A stretch of DNA of 64,000 nucleotides from Acidobacteriota bacterium (GTDB lineage Bacteria; Acidobacteriota; Terriglobia; Bryobacterales; Bryobacteraceae). The notes beneath the pieces were generated by a model, which ran no database searches, had not been told where the DNA came from, and saw only the letters and a program-made list of their open reading frames with translations. Positions 28,149 to 36,217 of the stretch are shown here, piece by piece. Position numbers and translations under genes: made by a program. The stretch spans positions 1-64,000 of the forward strand of contig JANXRE010000141.1 of assembly GCA_025353165.1 (NCBI GenBank), given 5' to 3'. The stretch's first letter is position 1. Each line of letters starts with the position of its first letter.

Positions 28149-29455
28149 ATCGGCAACATCCGATCACCAGGGCGGCTCGACGGGTATTCGTCGCACAGGG
28201 TCAGTTTCGGCGGTTCTTTTCAAACCTCGGGCCCGGGCTGATCACCGGCGCGGCGGATGACGACCCGTCCGGAATTGCGACCTATTCGGTCACCGGCGCA
28301 GCCTTCGGATACACAACGCTGTGGACGGCGGTCCTTTCGTTCCCGTTGATGGCCGCCGTTCAGTTGATGTGCGCCCGCCTGGGAATGGTGACGGGCCGCG
28401 GCCTTGCGGGCGTGGTGCGGCTGCGCTATCCGCGATGGGTTCTCTGGAGCGCGTGCTCTGTTCTGGTCACCGCCAACGTCGTCAACATCGCGGCGGATCT
28501 CGGAGGCATGGCGGATGTCAGTGAATTGCTGACCGGAGTCAATTCGCTCTATTGGACACCGGCCTATGCGGTTCTTATTGTTGCGTTGCTGTTCTGGACG
28601 AGTTATCGGACCATCGCGCGAATCTTCAAGTGGCTCACTCTGGTTCTATTTGCCTACGTCATTGCCGCGTTTCTCGCTCATCCGGACTGGGCCGCGGTTC
28701 TGCGGAGCACTCTGATTCCACGCGTGGAATGGTCGGCGATGTATTGGGCCACGCTGGTGGGCCTATTGGGAACTACGATCTCGCCGTATCTTTTCTTCTG
28801 GCAGGCGGCACAAGAAGTCGAGGAGGAGGTCGCCATCGGGCGCGTGACCGTCCAACAACGGGAAGGCGCTAACCCCAGGGAGCTGCGGCGATCGCGAAAC
28901 GATGTCGTCACCGGCATGTTCTTTTCGAACCTGGTGATGTATTTCATCATTCTTACCTCGGCCGCCACTCTGCACGCGCACGGCAACACGACGGTCGCTA
29001 CAGCGCGGCAGGCCGCCGAAGCGCTGCGTCCGCTCGCCGGCGACGGAGCGTATCTGCTATTCAGCCTGGGTCTGATTGGGGCAGGCATGCTCGGCGTCCC
29101 GGTGCTGGCGGGATCTTGCGCCTACGCTGTCGCGGAAGCGAAGGACTGGGTGGGTTCGTTGGAAGTGCATCCTCCCCTCGCCATCCAGTTCTATGCTGTG
29201 ATCGGCCTTGCAATGGCCATCGGCCTCGGGCTGGATTTCTTTGGCATGGACGCGGTCAAGATGCTGTTTTGGTCGGCGGTGCTCAATGGGGTGCTGGCGC
29301 CGCCTCTGGTGATCCTGATTGTCCTGCTCACGAGTAACGCCGATGTCATGGGCAAGCACCAGAACGGGCCGCTGCTGCGGTGGCTCGGGTGGACCTGCGC
29401 AGCCGTGATGTTGTTCGCCACCATCGTCATGTTCGTTACTGCCTGGGCTGTCTGA
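28139..29455 (+). CDS. Nramp-family divalent metal transporter
   Basis: A 438-aa inner-membrane protein with about 11 hydrophobic helices. The first unwound helix has DDDPSGIATYS near residue 41, in place of the canonical DPGN of Mn/Fe Nramp proteins. The lack of the Asn and of the usual helix-6 Met-containing motif suggests a divergent Nramp-related carrier, whose substrate (Mn, Mg, Al or another ion) cannot be read. The TTG start overlaps the DUF1501 stop by 10 bases, but internal starts are possible. Confidence 0.85.
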   Translation: MGLDRQHPITRAARRVFVAQGQFRRFFSNLGPGLITGAADDDPSGIATYSVTGAAFGYTTLWTAVLSFPLMAAVQLMCARLGMVTGRGLAGVVRLRYPRWVLWSACSVLVTANVVNIAADLGGMADVSELLTGVNSLYWTPAYAVLIVALLFWTSYRTIARIFKWLTLVLFAYVIAAFLAHPDWAAVLRSTLIPRVEWSAMYWATLVGLLGTTISPYLFFWQAAQEVEEEVAIGRVTVQQREGANPRELRRSRNDVVTGMFFSNLVMYFIILTSAATLHAHGNTTVATARQAAEALRPLAGDGAYLLFSLGLIGAGMLGVPVLAGSCAYAVAEAKDWVGSLEVHPPLAIQFYAVIGLAMAIGLGLDFFGMDAVKMLFWSAVLNGVLAPPLVILIVLLTSNADVMGKHQNGPLLRWLGWTCAAVMLFATIVMFVTAWAV

Positions 29456-29484
29456 CACGGCCGCTGTGGTAGGCTTGCGAGTTC

Positions 29485-30939
29485 ATGCCTCCTAACGGAT
29501 TCGATCTCGTTGCCGCTGCCCGGCAGGAGATGTTGGACCACGGCTTCCATCCGGATTTCGCGCCCTCCGTCGGGGCGCAACTGGCGACGCTGGAGACGCG
29601 GGCGGCTCCCACGCCGGAGGGCGACGTGCGCGACTTACGCTCGCTCCTGTGGTCCTCCATCGACAACGACACCTCTCGCGATTTGGATCAGGCTGAGGTC
29701 GCCGAGCGTGTCAGCGGCGGCATTCGTTTGTCGATCGCGATCGCCGATGTTGACGCCGACGTACCGGCCGGATCGCCCATCGACGCGCACGCGGCCGCGC
29801 AGACCACCAGCGTCTACACGGGCATCAAGACTTTTCCCATGTTGCCGGAGCGGCTGTCGACCGATCTCACTTCCTTGAACGAGGGCGCAGACCGGCTGGC
29901 CGTTGTGATCGAGATGGTCGTCGCGGCCGATGGATCGATTTCCTCCGAAAGCGTGTACCGGGCTTTGGTGCGCAATCGCGCGCAGTTGACCTACAACGGC
30001 GTTGGACCGTGGCTGGAAGGGACCGCGCCCGCTCCGCCGAAAGTCGGCGCATCCGCCGCCTTGCAGGATCAGTTGAAAATGCAGGACGAGGCGTCGCGGA
30101 TGCTTCTCGAGGAGCGCTCGCGGATGGGCGCATTGACCTTCGACCGCGTCGAGGCCGAGGCTGTCATTTCGGACGGCAAGGTCGAGGGAATCAATACCCG
30201 CAAGAAGAACCGCGCCACCGAGCTGATTGAGAATTTCATGGTGGCGGCGAATGGCGTCATGGCGCGAACGCTGATGCACGCCAATGTCTCTTCCATTCGC
30301 CGTGTCGTGAAAGCGCCGGAGCGCTGGCAGCGTATCGTCGAACTGGCTGCGCGATACGGCGAGAAGTTGCCGACCGAACCCGATTCGGGGGCGCTCAATC
30401 TTTTTCTTCAGAAGAGAAAGCACGAAGATGAAGTCCACTACGCGGACCTATCGCTGTCTGTCATCAAGTTGATGGGCCCGGGCGAATATGTGCTTGCGAG
30501 ACCGGGCGACAACGATCCGGCGCACTTCGCTCTGGCCGCTCACGATTACACCCATTCGACTGCGCCCAACCGGCGCTTCGCCGATACCGTGACACAGCGC
30601 CTGATCAAGAGCGTACTTGCCAGGCAGCCCCAGCCGTACGCGGACGCCGAATTGGACTCCATTGCGAGCAACTGCACTCTCAAGGAAGATGCGGCGCGCA
30701 AAGTGGAACGAGCGATGAATAAGCGCATCGCGGCGGTGGCGCTGCAGCACCGGATCGGCGAGACCTTCTCGGCCGTGGTGACGGGCGTCACGCCAAAGGG
30801 TGTCTTCGTGCGGGTGCTCGGGCCGCCGGCCGAAGGGATACTCGTGCGCGGCCAACAGGGCGTCGACGTGGGCGATCAACTCAAAGTGACGCTCGTCAGC
30901 ACGGACCCGCGGCGCGGCTATCTCGATTTCGCACGATAG
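29485..30939 (+). CDS. RNB-domain 3'-5' exoribonuclease (RNase II/R family)
   Basis: 484 aa, shorter than RNase R (about 700-800) because the N-terminal cold-shock domains are absent. The catalytic RNB domain starts near residue 50 with the acidic motif SIDNDTSRDLDQAE and IAIADVDADV; the conserved SYRPTAPNRRFAD-type block is seen as THSTAPNRRFADTV near residue 355. A C-terminal S1/OB-like segment follows (FSAVVTGVTPKGVFVRV). It probably degrades structured or unstructured RNA processively. Its stop abuts the stop of the facing VWFA remnant with no base between. Confidence 0.88.
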   Translation: MPPNGFDLVAAARQEMLDHGFHPDFAPSVGAQLATLETRAAPTPEGDVRDLRSLLWSSIDNDTSRDLDQAEVAERVSGGIRLSIAIADVDADVPAGSPIDAHAAAQTTSVYTGIKTFPMLPERLSTDLTSLNEGADRLAVVIEMVVAADGSISSESVYRALVRNRAQLTYNGVGPWLEGTAPAPPKVGASAALQDQLKMQDEASRMLLEERSRMGALTFDRVEAEAVISDGKVEGINTRKKNRATELIENFMVAANGVMARTLMHANVSSIRRVVKAPERWQRIVELAARYGEKLPTEPDSGALNLFLQKRKHEDEVHYADLSLSVIKLMGPGEYVLARPGDNDPAHFALAAHDYTHSTAPNRRFADTVTQRLIKSVLARQPQPYADAELDSIASNCTLKEDAARKVERAMNKRIAAVALQHRIGETFSAVVTGVTPKGVFVRVLGPPAEGILVRGQQGVDVGDQLKVTLVSTDPRRGYLDFAR

Positions 30940-31645
30940 TCAGCGGGGATCGGGCTCGGGCGATCCGGGCTTGCTGGTCAAGCCGGCCTTCACCGTCCGG
31001 TAACGTCCGTCGCCCGGCTTCGACGACGAATAGCCGAGCAGAGACTGTGTGCGCAGGCTGAGGCTGATTTCATCGACGACCGCGGGGAGCTCGCCCTTTC
31101 TCAGGCGGCTCTTGTTGTCGCCGCTATCCGATAATCGCGATGAAAGCCTTCCTCTCGTCTCTCGCGTGCTTCCTAGTGTTGAGGGCCAGCGATACCGAAT
31201 CGAGCAGCGCCGTCCAGCCATCGGGCCGAATCGCCAGGACCTGGCGCTCGAGACCTTTGACGCCGTCGCCGAAGTTCGAGAGCAACTGCGGGTGGTTATT
31301 GAACACGATCAGGAAATACTCATCGCCGGGGACCGAACGCTTCCGCGCCTGGCCGATGGTCGGCTTCATGCTGCGGCTGGCGTCGAAAACGATGCCGATG
31401 AAAGCGGGCGCGTCCTGCGCGGAGAAGTAGCGGATGTCCTGCTGGGTTCCGTTTTCAAACAAGTGGAAGTTGTCGCGGGAGACCACGTCCATGCGGAACG
31501 CCGGGACCGCGTCGCCAACCGGCTCCGGGTGGGCTCGCACGTCAATGGAGACGCGCAGGCCGGATTCGCCTGCCGTCTGACAGATGCCGATAGCAGCGCT
31601 TCCGCAGAGCGCGAGTACTGCGAGGACCAGTCTCATTCGTTTCAC
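30940..31645 (-). pseudogene. VWFA-related acidobacterial protein, frameshifted
   Basis: The N-terminal part (31645 to 31124) has a signal peptide (LVLAVLALCGSAAIGI) and a von Willebrand A core with the MIDAS-type DASRSM motif (IGIVFDASRSMKPT) and PGDEYFLIVFNN. It stops after KAFIAIIG. The frame then continues in another register as SGDNKSRLRKGELPAVVDEI to a stop at 30940. One missing base near 31125 explains the break. About 10 residues usually present before PGDEY are also missing. Confidence 0.75.
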
Positions 31646-31666
31646 CCCTTTTCCGCGTGGCGATTA

Positions 31667-32218
31667 GTGTACGATATTCGTACCGGAGTGAACGATTTCA
31701 GACCATCCGATGCGGCGGTCGCCATTGTGCACGCTGGCACGAAAAATTCCATCTTGCTGATCCGCCGCGCCGAGCGCGAGGACGATCCCTGGTCGGGGCA
31801 TTGGTCGCTGCCCGGCGGTCGAACTGACGCGGACGATCCCGATGCCCTGCACACCGCGCTGCGCGAGCTCGATGAGGAGTGCGGAATCCGGCTCTCGCGC
31901 GCGCATCTGAAAACCGAATTACCGGTAGCGCAGGCCCGGCGAAAGACAGGCCCGTGGCTTTCCGTTGCCCCTTTCGTATTCGAGGTGGAGGCGGAACTGC
32001 CGGTGGTGCTCGACCCGCGGGAGGCCGTCGAAGCCAAGTGGGTTCCCGTCAGCCTGCTGCTCGATACCGAACAGCACCGCCTTTCCGCGGTGCCCGGAAT
32101 GCCGGCGGACATGCGATTCCCGGCGGTCGCACTGGGAGCCGTGCCGCTGTGGGGCTTCACCTACCGGCTTTTGTCGGACTGGCTCGATACAATGAACGGG
32201 TCGAAGGAGAATCGATGA
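31667..32218 (+). CDS. Nudix hydrolase (CoA-pyrophosphatase/NudL-like)
   Basis: About 183 aa. The Nudix box reads LPGGRTDADDPDALHTALRELDEECGI: the REL-EE-G core is intact, and the PGG...D.D...TALRE spacing is that of the NudL group, which cleaves coenzyme A or similar pyrophosphates with Mg or Mn. Other Nudix substrates remain possible. Start is uncertain: GTG at 31667 or 31688; the frame stays open far upstream over the antisense VWFA remnant, which I discount. Confidence 0.8.
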   Translation: MYDIRTGVNDFRPSDAAVAIVHAGTKNSILLIRRAEREDDPWSGHWSLPGGRTDADDPDALHTALRELDEECGIRLSRAHLKTELPVAQARRKTGPWLSVAPFVFEVEAELPVVLDPREAVEAKWVPVSLLLDTEQHRLSAVPGMPADMRFPAVALGAVPLWGFTYRLLSDWLDTMNGSKENR

Positions 32219-32258
32219 CGACCAGACAAGAGCAGCCGGTGATGCCAGAGCCAATGCA

Positions 32259-33968
32259 ATGAAGCTCTGCGCGATATTGACTCTGGCTTGTCTGCATCCG
32301 CTGCTTGCGGCGGATGCGGATCTGATTTTCCACGACGGAAAGATCGTCACCGCGGATGCGCGATTCTCCGTTGCCGAGGCGGTGGCGATCAAAGACGGAC
32401 GCATTACCGCGGTGGGGCGGAGCGCGGACGTGCTCAAGAGGGAACGCGGCAGCCGCACCCGCGTCATCGATCTGCACGGCAAGACGCTACTGCCGGGACT
32501 GATCGACGCGCATGTCCATGCACTCGACGCCGGGCTGAGCGAGTTCCGGCGGAAGCGGCCCGCGTTCGCCAGCATCGCCGCCATTCAGGCTTACATCCGC
32601 GAGCGCGCGGCGACGACGCCAAAAGGCGAGTGGATCGTCGTTCCGCGAACGCTGCCGCCGCGGCTGAAAGAGTTGCGGATGCCTACCAGGCAAGACCTGG
32701 ATGTCACCAAGGACCATCCGGTGGCTTTCGACGCGAGCTATGTCTGGTCGGCGAACTCGAAGGCGCTCGAGGTGAGCGGCATCACACGCGATACGCCGAA
32801 TCCGCCGGGCGGCGAAGTCGTGAAAGGACCCGATGGAGAGCCCAACGGAATCCTGCGAAATGCAGACGGGCTGCTGAAGGGAGTAAGCCGGGCGGAGCTT
32901 TTCACGGAGGCCGAAGAACTCAGCGCGCTGGAGAACATGCTGCGGCTGTACGCGGCCGCCGGCCTGACGGCAGTTGGCGACCGGGCCGTCACGGGAAAGG
33001 ATGTCGCGCTGTACGAAAAACTCAAGGCGCAGGGCCGACTGCCGATTCGCGCCGTGCTCACGTGGCGCCTGCCCACCAACGCGGATATCACCGAACTCGA
33101 ACGCGAGATCCGCGATTCGCCGTGGACTACGAACAAAGGCGATGAGTGGCTGAAGTTCGGCACGTTCAAGGTGACTCTCGACGGAGGCCAGTCGGTGGGG
33201 ACGGCGTATCAGCGGATGCCCTACGGCCCGTTTGGCAGGCAGTTGTACGGGCAAACTAATCCCGACAGCCGTGGAACGCTCTTCGTCACGCCGGACAAAC
33301 TGTACCGGATCTACGAGGCTGCGCGAGAGAAGGGCTGGCAGTTGACGGCGCATGTGCAAGGCGGCGGGGCGATCGATACCTTACTGGACGTTTTCGAGCG
33401 ACTCGACCGGGAAAAGCCCATCGCTCCCACACGCAGCCACGTGATGCACGGCAGTTTTCTGAGCGAAGATGCGATCGCCCGCATGAAGCGCATGGGCGTG
33501 GCGCTGGATGCGCAGCCGGGTTGGCTGTATTTCGATGCGCCCGCGCTGGAGCGAGTGTTCGGCCGCGAGAACATGCGCTGGTTTTTTCCGCTTCGCTCCG
33601 TGCTGGCCGCAGGGATTCCCGTCGCCGCGGGCAGCGATCACATGATCGGGCACGATAAGAACGGCGCGACGAATCCATTCAATCCGTTTCTCAACATGTG
33701 GATCTCGATTACCCGGCGGATGCGCGATGGCTCGGTGTTTTATCCCGAAGAGCGCATCACCCGCGAGCAGGCGTTACGGATGTATACGACGGGCGCGGCG
33801 TGGATGCAGTTCAGCGAGAAAGAGCGCGGCTCCATCGAGACCGGCAAGCTGGCCGACCTCGTGGTCATCGACCGCGACTTTCTCACTTGCCCCGAAGGCG
33901 AGATCCGCGCGATCGAACCGCTGATGACTATAGCCGGAGGACGAGTGGTTTATGCAATTAAACAATAG
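32259..33968 (+). CDS. Secreted amidohydrolase (YtcJ-like, amidohydrolase family 3)
   Basis: 569 aa with a Sec signal (MKLCAILTLACLHPLLAAD), a small beta domain (ADLIFHDGKIVTADARF), the metal site GLIDAHVHALD near residue 85, a His-containing TIM-barrel core, HGSFLSEDAIARMKRMGV and the late metal-binding GSDHMIGHDK near residue 465. Family members hydrolyse N-substituted amides; the native substrate is unknown. It overlaps the next gene by 17 bases. Confidence 0.87.
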   Translation: MKLCAILTLACLHPLLAADADLIFHDGKIVTADARFSVAEAVAIKDGRITAVGRSADVLKRERGSRTRVIDLHGKTLLPGLIDAHVHALDAGLSEFRRKRPAFASIAAIQAYIRERAATTPKGEWIVVPRTLPPRLKELRMPTRQDLDVTKDHPVAFDASYVWSANSKALEVSGITRDTPNPPGGEVVKGPDGEPNGILRNADGLLKGVSRAELFTEAEELSALENMLRLYAAAGLTAVGDRAVTGKDVALYEKLKAQGRLPIRAVLTWRLPTNADITELEREIRDSPWTTNKGDEWLKFGTFKVTLDGGQSVGTAYQRMPYGPFGRQLYGQTNPDSRGTLFVTPDKLYRIYEAAREKGWQLTAHVQGGGAIDTLLDVFERLDREKPIAPTRSHVMHGSFLSEDAIARMKRMGVALDAQPGWLYFDAPALERVFGRENMRWFFPLRSVLAAGIPVAAGSDHMIGHDKNGATNPFNPFLNMWISITRRMRDGSVFYPEERITREQALRMYTTGAAWMQFSEKERGSIETGKLADLVVIDRDFLTCPEGEIRAIEPLMTIAGGRVVYAIKQ

Positions 33969-35286
33969 CCGAGTTTCGCGCCGCGATTTATTGCGCACGA
34001 CGGCTGCCGTGGCATTCGCCGGCGCGGTGCAAGCTGCGCCGCAAGCGGCCGGCGGGAAGTCCGTCGCCGGGATGGCGTTCCAGCCGCGCGAGAAAGTGCG
34101 CATGGGACTGATCGGGTGCGGCGGCCGCGGCACCGGCGTGCTCGGCGAGTTCCTCGCCGTGGACGGAGTGCAGGTGACGGCGGTGTGCGACCTCATCCAG
34201 GATCATGCGCTGCGGGCGCAGGCCAACGTCGAGCGCGCCGGCCAGAAGCCTCCCGCCGTTTACGCGGGCAGCGAGATGGAATTCGAAAAGCTGCTGCGGC
34301 GCGACGATGTCGATTTCGCATACATCGCGACACCATGGGACTGGCACGTCCCGCAAGCCCTGGCGGCGATGAAGAACGGCAAGCATGCCTTCGTTGAGGT
34401 GCCCGCGGCGCTGACCATCGAGGATTGCTGGAAGCTGGTGGACACGTCCGAGGCGACCTCGCGCCATTGCATCATGCTCGAGAACTGCTGCTACGGGTAT
34501 ACCGAGTTGATGGTCTTGAATATGATCCGCGACGGACTGTTCGGCGACCTCCTGTATGGCGAGGGCGCGTATCTGCATGACCTGCGCCGGCTGCTGTTCG
34601 AAGACCAGAGCGAAGGCCTGTGGCGTCGAACGCCGCACACGAAGCGCAACGGGAACTTGTATCCGACCCACGGGTTGGGACCGGTGGCCAACTACATGGG
34701 CATCAACCGCGGAGACCGGTTCGACTATCTCGTGTCCATGAGTTCTCCCGAACGCGGCCTGGACGCGTGGCGGGAGGCGCACGTTTCCAAGGACAGCCCG
34801 AAGTGGAAAGAGAAATACATCTGCGGCGATCTGAATTCGTCGTTGATCAAGACCGCGAACGGGCTAATGGTCACCGTGCAGCACGATGTAGTGAACCCGC
34901 ATCCGTACGACCGCATTAACCTGATTGCCGGGGTCAAGGGCATCTTCCGGGATTATCCGCCGCGTATCTTTTTCGACGGGAACGACCCCGAAGAGTATGC
35001 GCCGATCGACAAATACAAGGAGAAATACGAGCACGCGCTGTGGAAGAAAGAGGGTGAGATGGCGCGCAAGCTCGGCGGGCACGGCGGCATGGATTTTCTG
35101 ATGGTCTACCGGCTGGTGGAGTGCATGCGCAACGGGCTGGTGCCCGACCTTGACGTGTACGACGCGGCGGCATGGTGCGCAACGGGGCCGTTGAGCGAGG
35201 AGTCGCTGCGGAAGGGGAGCGCGCCGGTGAAGTTCCCGGATTTCACGCGCGGCCGGTGGAAGGAGAAGCGAGGATGGTTAGCGTGA
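33952..35286 (+). CDS. Tat-exported Gfo/Idh/MocA oxidoreductase, GH109-type glycosidase
   Basis: 444 aa. Twin-arginine leader SRRDLLRTTAAVAFAGA, Rossmann motif GLIGCGGRGTG near residue 55, EVPAALTIEDCW, and the GH109 signatures ENCCYGYTELMVLNM, GEGAYLHDLR and YPTHGLGPVANYMGINRGDRFDYLVSMSS. GH109 enzymes (for example alpha-N-acetylgalactosaminidase) use tightly bound NAD in a retaining redox-assisted hydrolysis. It probably acts in the periplasm on amino-sugar glycans. Overlaps the following (broken) glycosidase gene by 13 bases. Confidence 0.87.
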   Translation: MQLNNSRVSRRDLLRTTAAVAFAGAVQAAPQAAGGKSVAGMAFQPREKVRMGLIGCGGRGTGVLGEFLAVDGVQVTAVCDLIQDHALRAQANVERAGQKPPAVYAGSEMEFEKLLRRDDVDFAYIATPWDWHVPQALAAMKNGKHAFVEVPAALTIEDCWKLVDTSEATSRHCIMLENCCYGYTELMVLNMIRDGLFGDLLYGEGAYLHDLRRLLFEDQSEGLWRRTPHTKRNGNLYPTHGLGPVANYMGINRGDRFDYLVSMSSPERGLDAWREAHVSKDSPKWKEKYICGDLNSSLIKTANGLMVTVQHDVVNPHPYDRINLIAGVKGIFRDYPPRIFFDGNDPEEYAPIDKYKEKYEHALWKKEGEMARKLGGHGGMDFLMVYRLVECMRNGLVPDLDVYDAAAWCATGPLSEESLRKGSAPVKFPDFTRGRWKEKRGWLA

Positions 35287-35940
35287 GGATTTGCCTCTTC
35301 CTCGCGGGCGTCACGGTGTTTGCGTCGCCCGCGAAAACAGTGGACACGTACGACTTCGTCGAGGTTACCGCACCGGTTTCGCAGCCCGACGCGGCGAACT
35401 GCTTCACCGGCGCCTCGCTCACCGGGTCCTTCGGCGGCACAAAGGTGGAGGGGTTTTGCGACTCCGCGGATGGCTCCGTGTTCCGGATACGATTCCTGCC
35501 TTCCAAGCCCGGCCATTACGACTACCCCCGTCTCGTACCGTCAGGGCCAGTACGAGAAGAGCTACGCGGGCGGCTTCGACGCGCGCACCAACGGTCGTAA
35601 GAGACCGATCCGAATCGACCCGGCGAACCGCTGGCATTTCATCTGGGAAGGCACTGGCGAGCATTACTTCTTTAACGGAACAACCGCGCACTGGATCATT
35701 GGCTGGAAAGACGAGCGCATCATCCGGTACAGCATCGATTTGCTCCATAAGCTCAAGGTCAACCGCATGCGCGTGGACGTCTTCGGCCGCACGAACACCT
35801 TCTACGGAGAGCCGGTAATGAACGGCGGCTCGTGGAGCGTCTGCCTGGATCTCTTCGTAGCCGAGAAGCCGAGCGACTTCTCGCATCCCGGCTTTGACTG
35901 GCGCCGGTTCAACATCGCCCATGTCCCCAAGGGCGAGGAT
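35274..35940 (+). pseudogene. DUF5060/DUF4038-type secreted glycosidase, frameshifted and 3' truncated
   Basis: Begins with a signal peptide (VRICLFLAGVTVFASP) and a DUF5060-like beta domain (YDFVEVTAPV to PSKPGHYDY). A frameshift near 35524 moves the homology to another register: VSYRQGQYEKSYAGGF, WHFIWEGTGEHYFFNGTTAHWI, LKVNRMRVDVFGRTN, FSHPGFDWRRFN. Similarity ends near 35930-35945, where the catalytic barrel should continue for about 300 more residues. Instead the DNA runs into an oppositely oriented GH3 fragment. Confidence 0.75.
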
Positions 35941-36217
35941 GGGCGAAGGATGTCGTTGGCACGGCCTTGCCTTCGAAGCCGCCATTGCGGACCAGACCGT
36001 GCAGACCTTCGAAGCCGCCCGCATCCGGAATATGAAGCCGGGGCACGCCGGAGTTCGTATTCAGGCAGGCGATCTTCTCATCCAGCGTCATCCGGGACAG
36101 AATGCTGTCCACCCGCTTCTGCAGCGGCAAGTTCGGATTCTCAAACCCGCACTGGGCGCATAGCGGAGCGATGTAGAGCGCAAACAGAATGGGAAGGCCC
36201 GGCGTAGCGAGAGTCAC
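35940..36217 (-). pseudogene. GH3 beta-glucosidase, N-terminal fragment only
   Basis: A signal peptide (LPILFALYIAPLCAQ) is followed by the GH3 N-terminal hallmark NLPLQKRVDSILSRMTLDEKIACLNTN and GLHGLVRNGGFEGKAVPTTSF. Homology ends there, after about 95 of an expected 750-900 residues, at the junction with the facing truncated glycosidase. The frame runs on to 35909 without meaning. The GTG start overlaps the stop of the 814-aa VWFA-like gene by GTGA. Confidence 0.75.

Noticed and set aside
31049-31666. N-terminal extension of the Nudix ORF
   Set aside because: It overlaps the VWFA remnant antisense and shows no Nudix-related domain.
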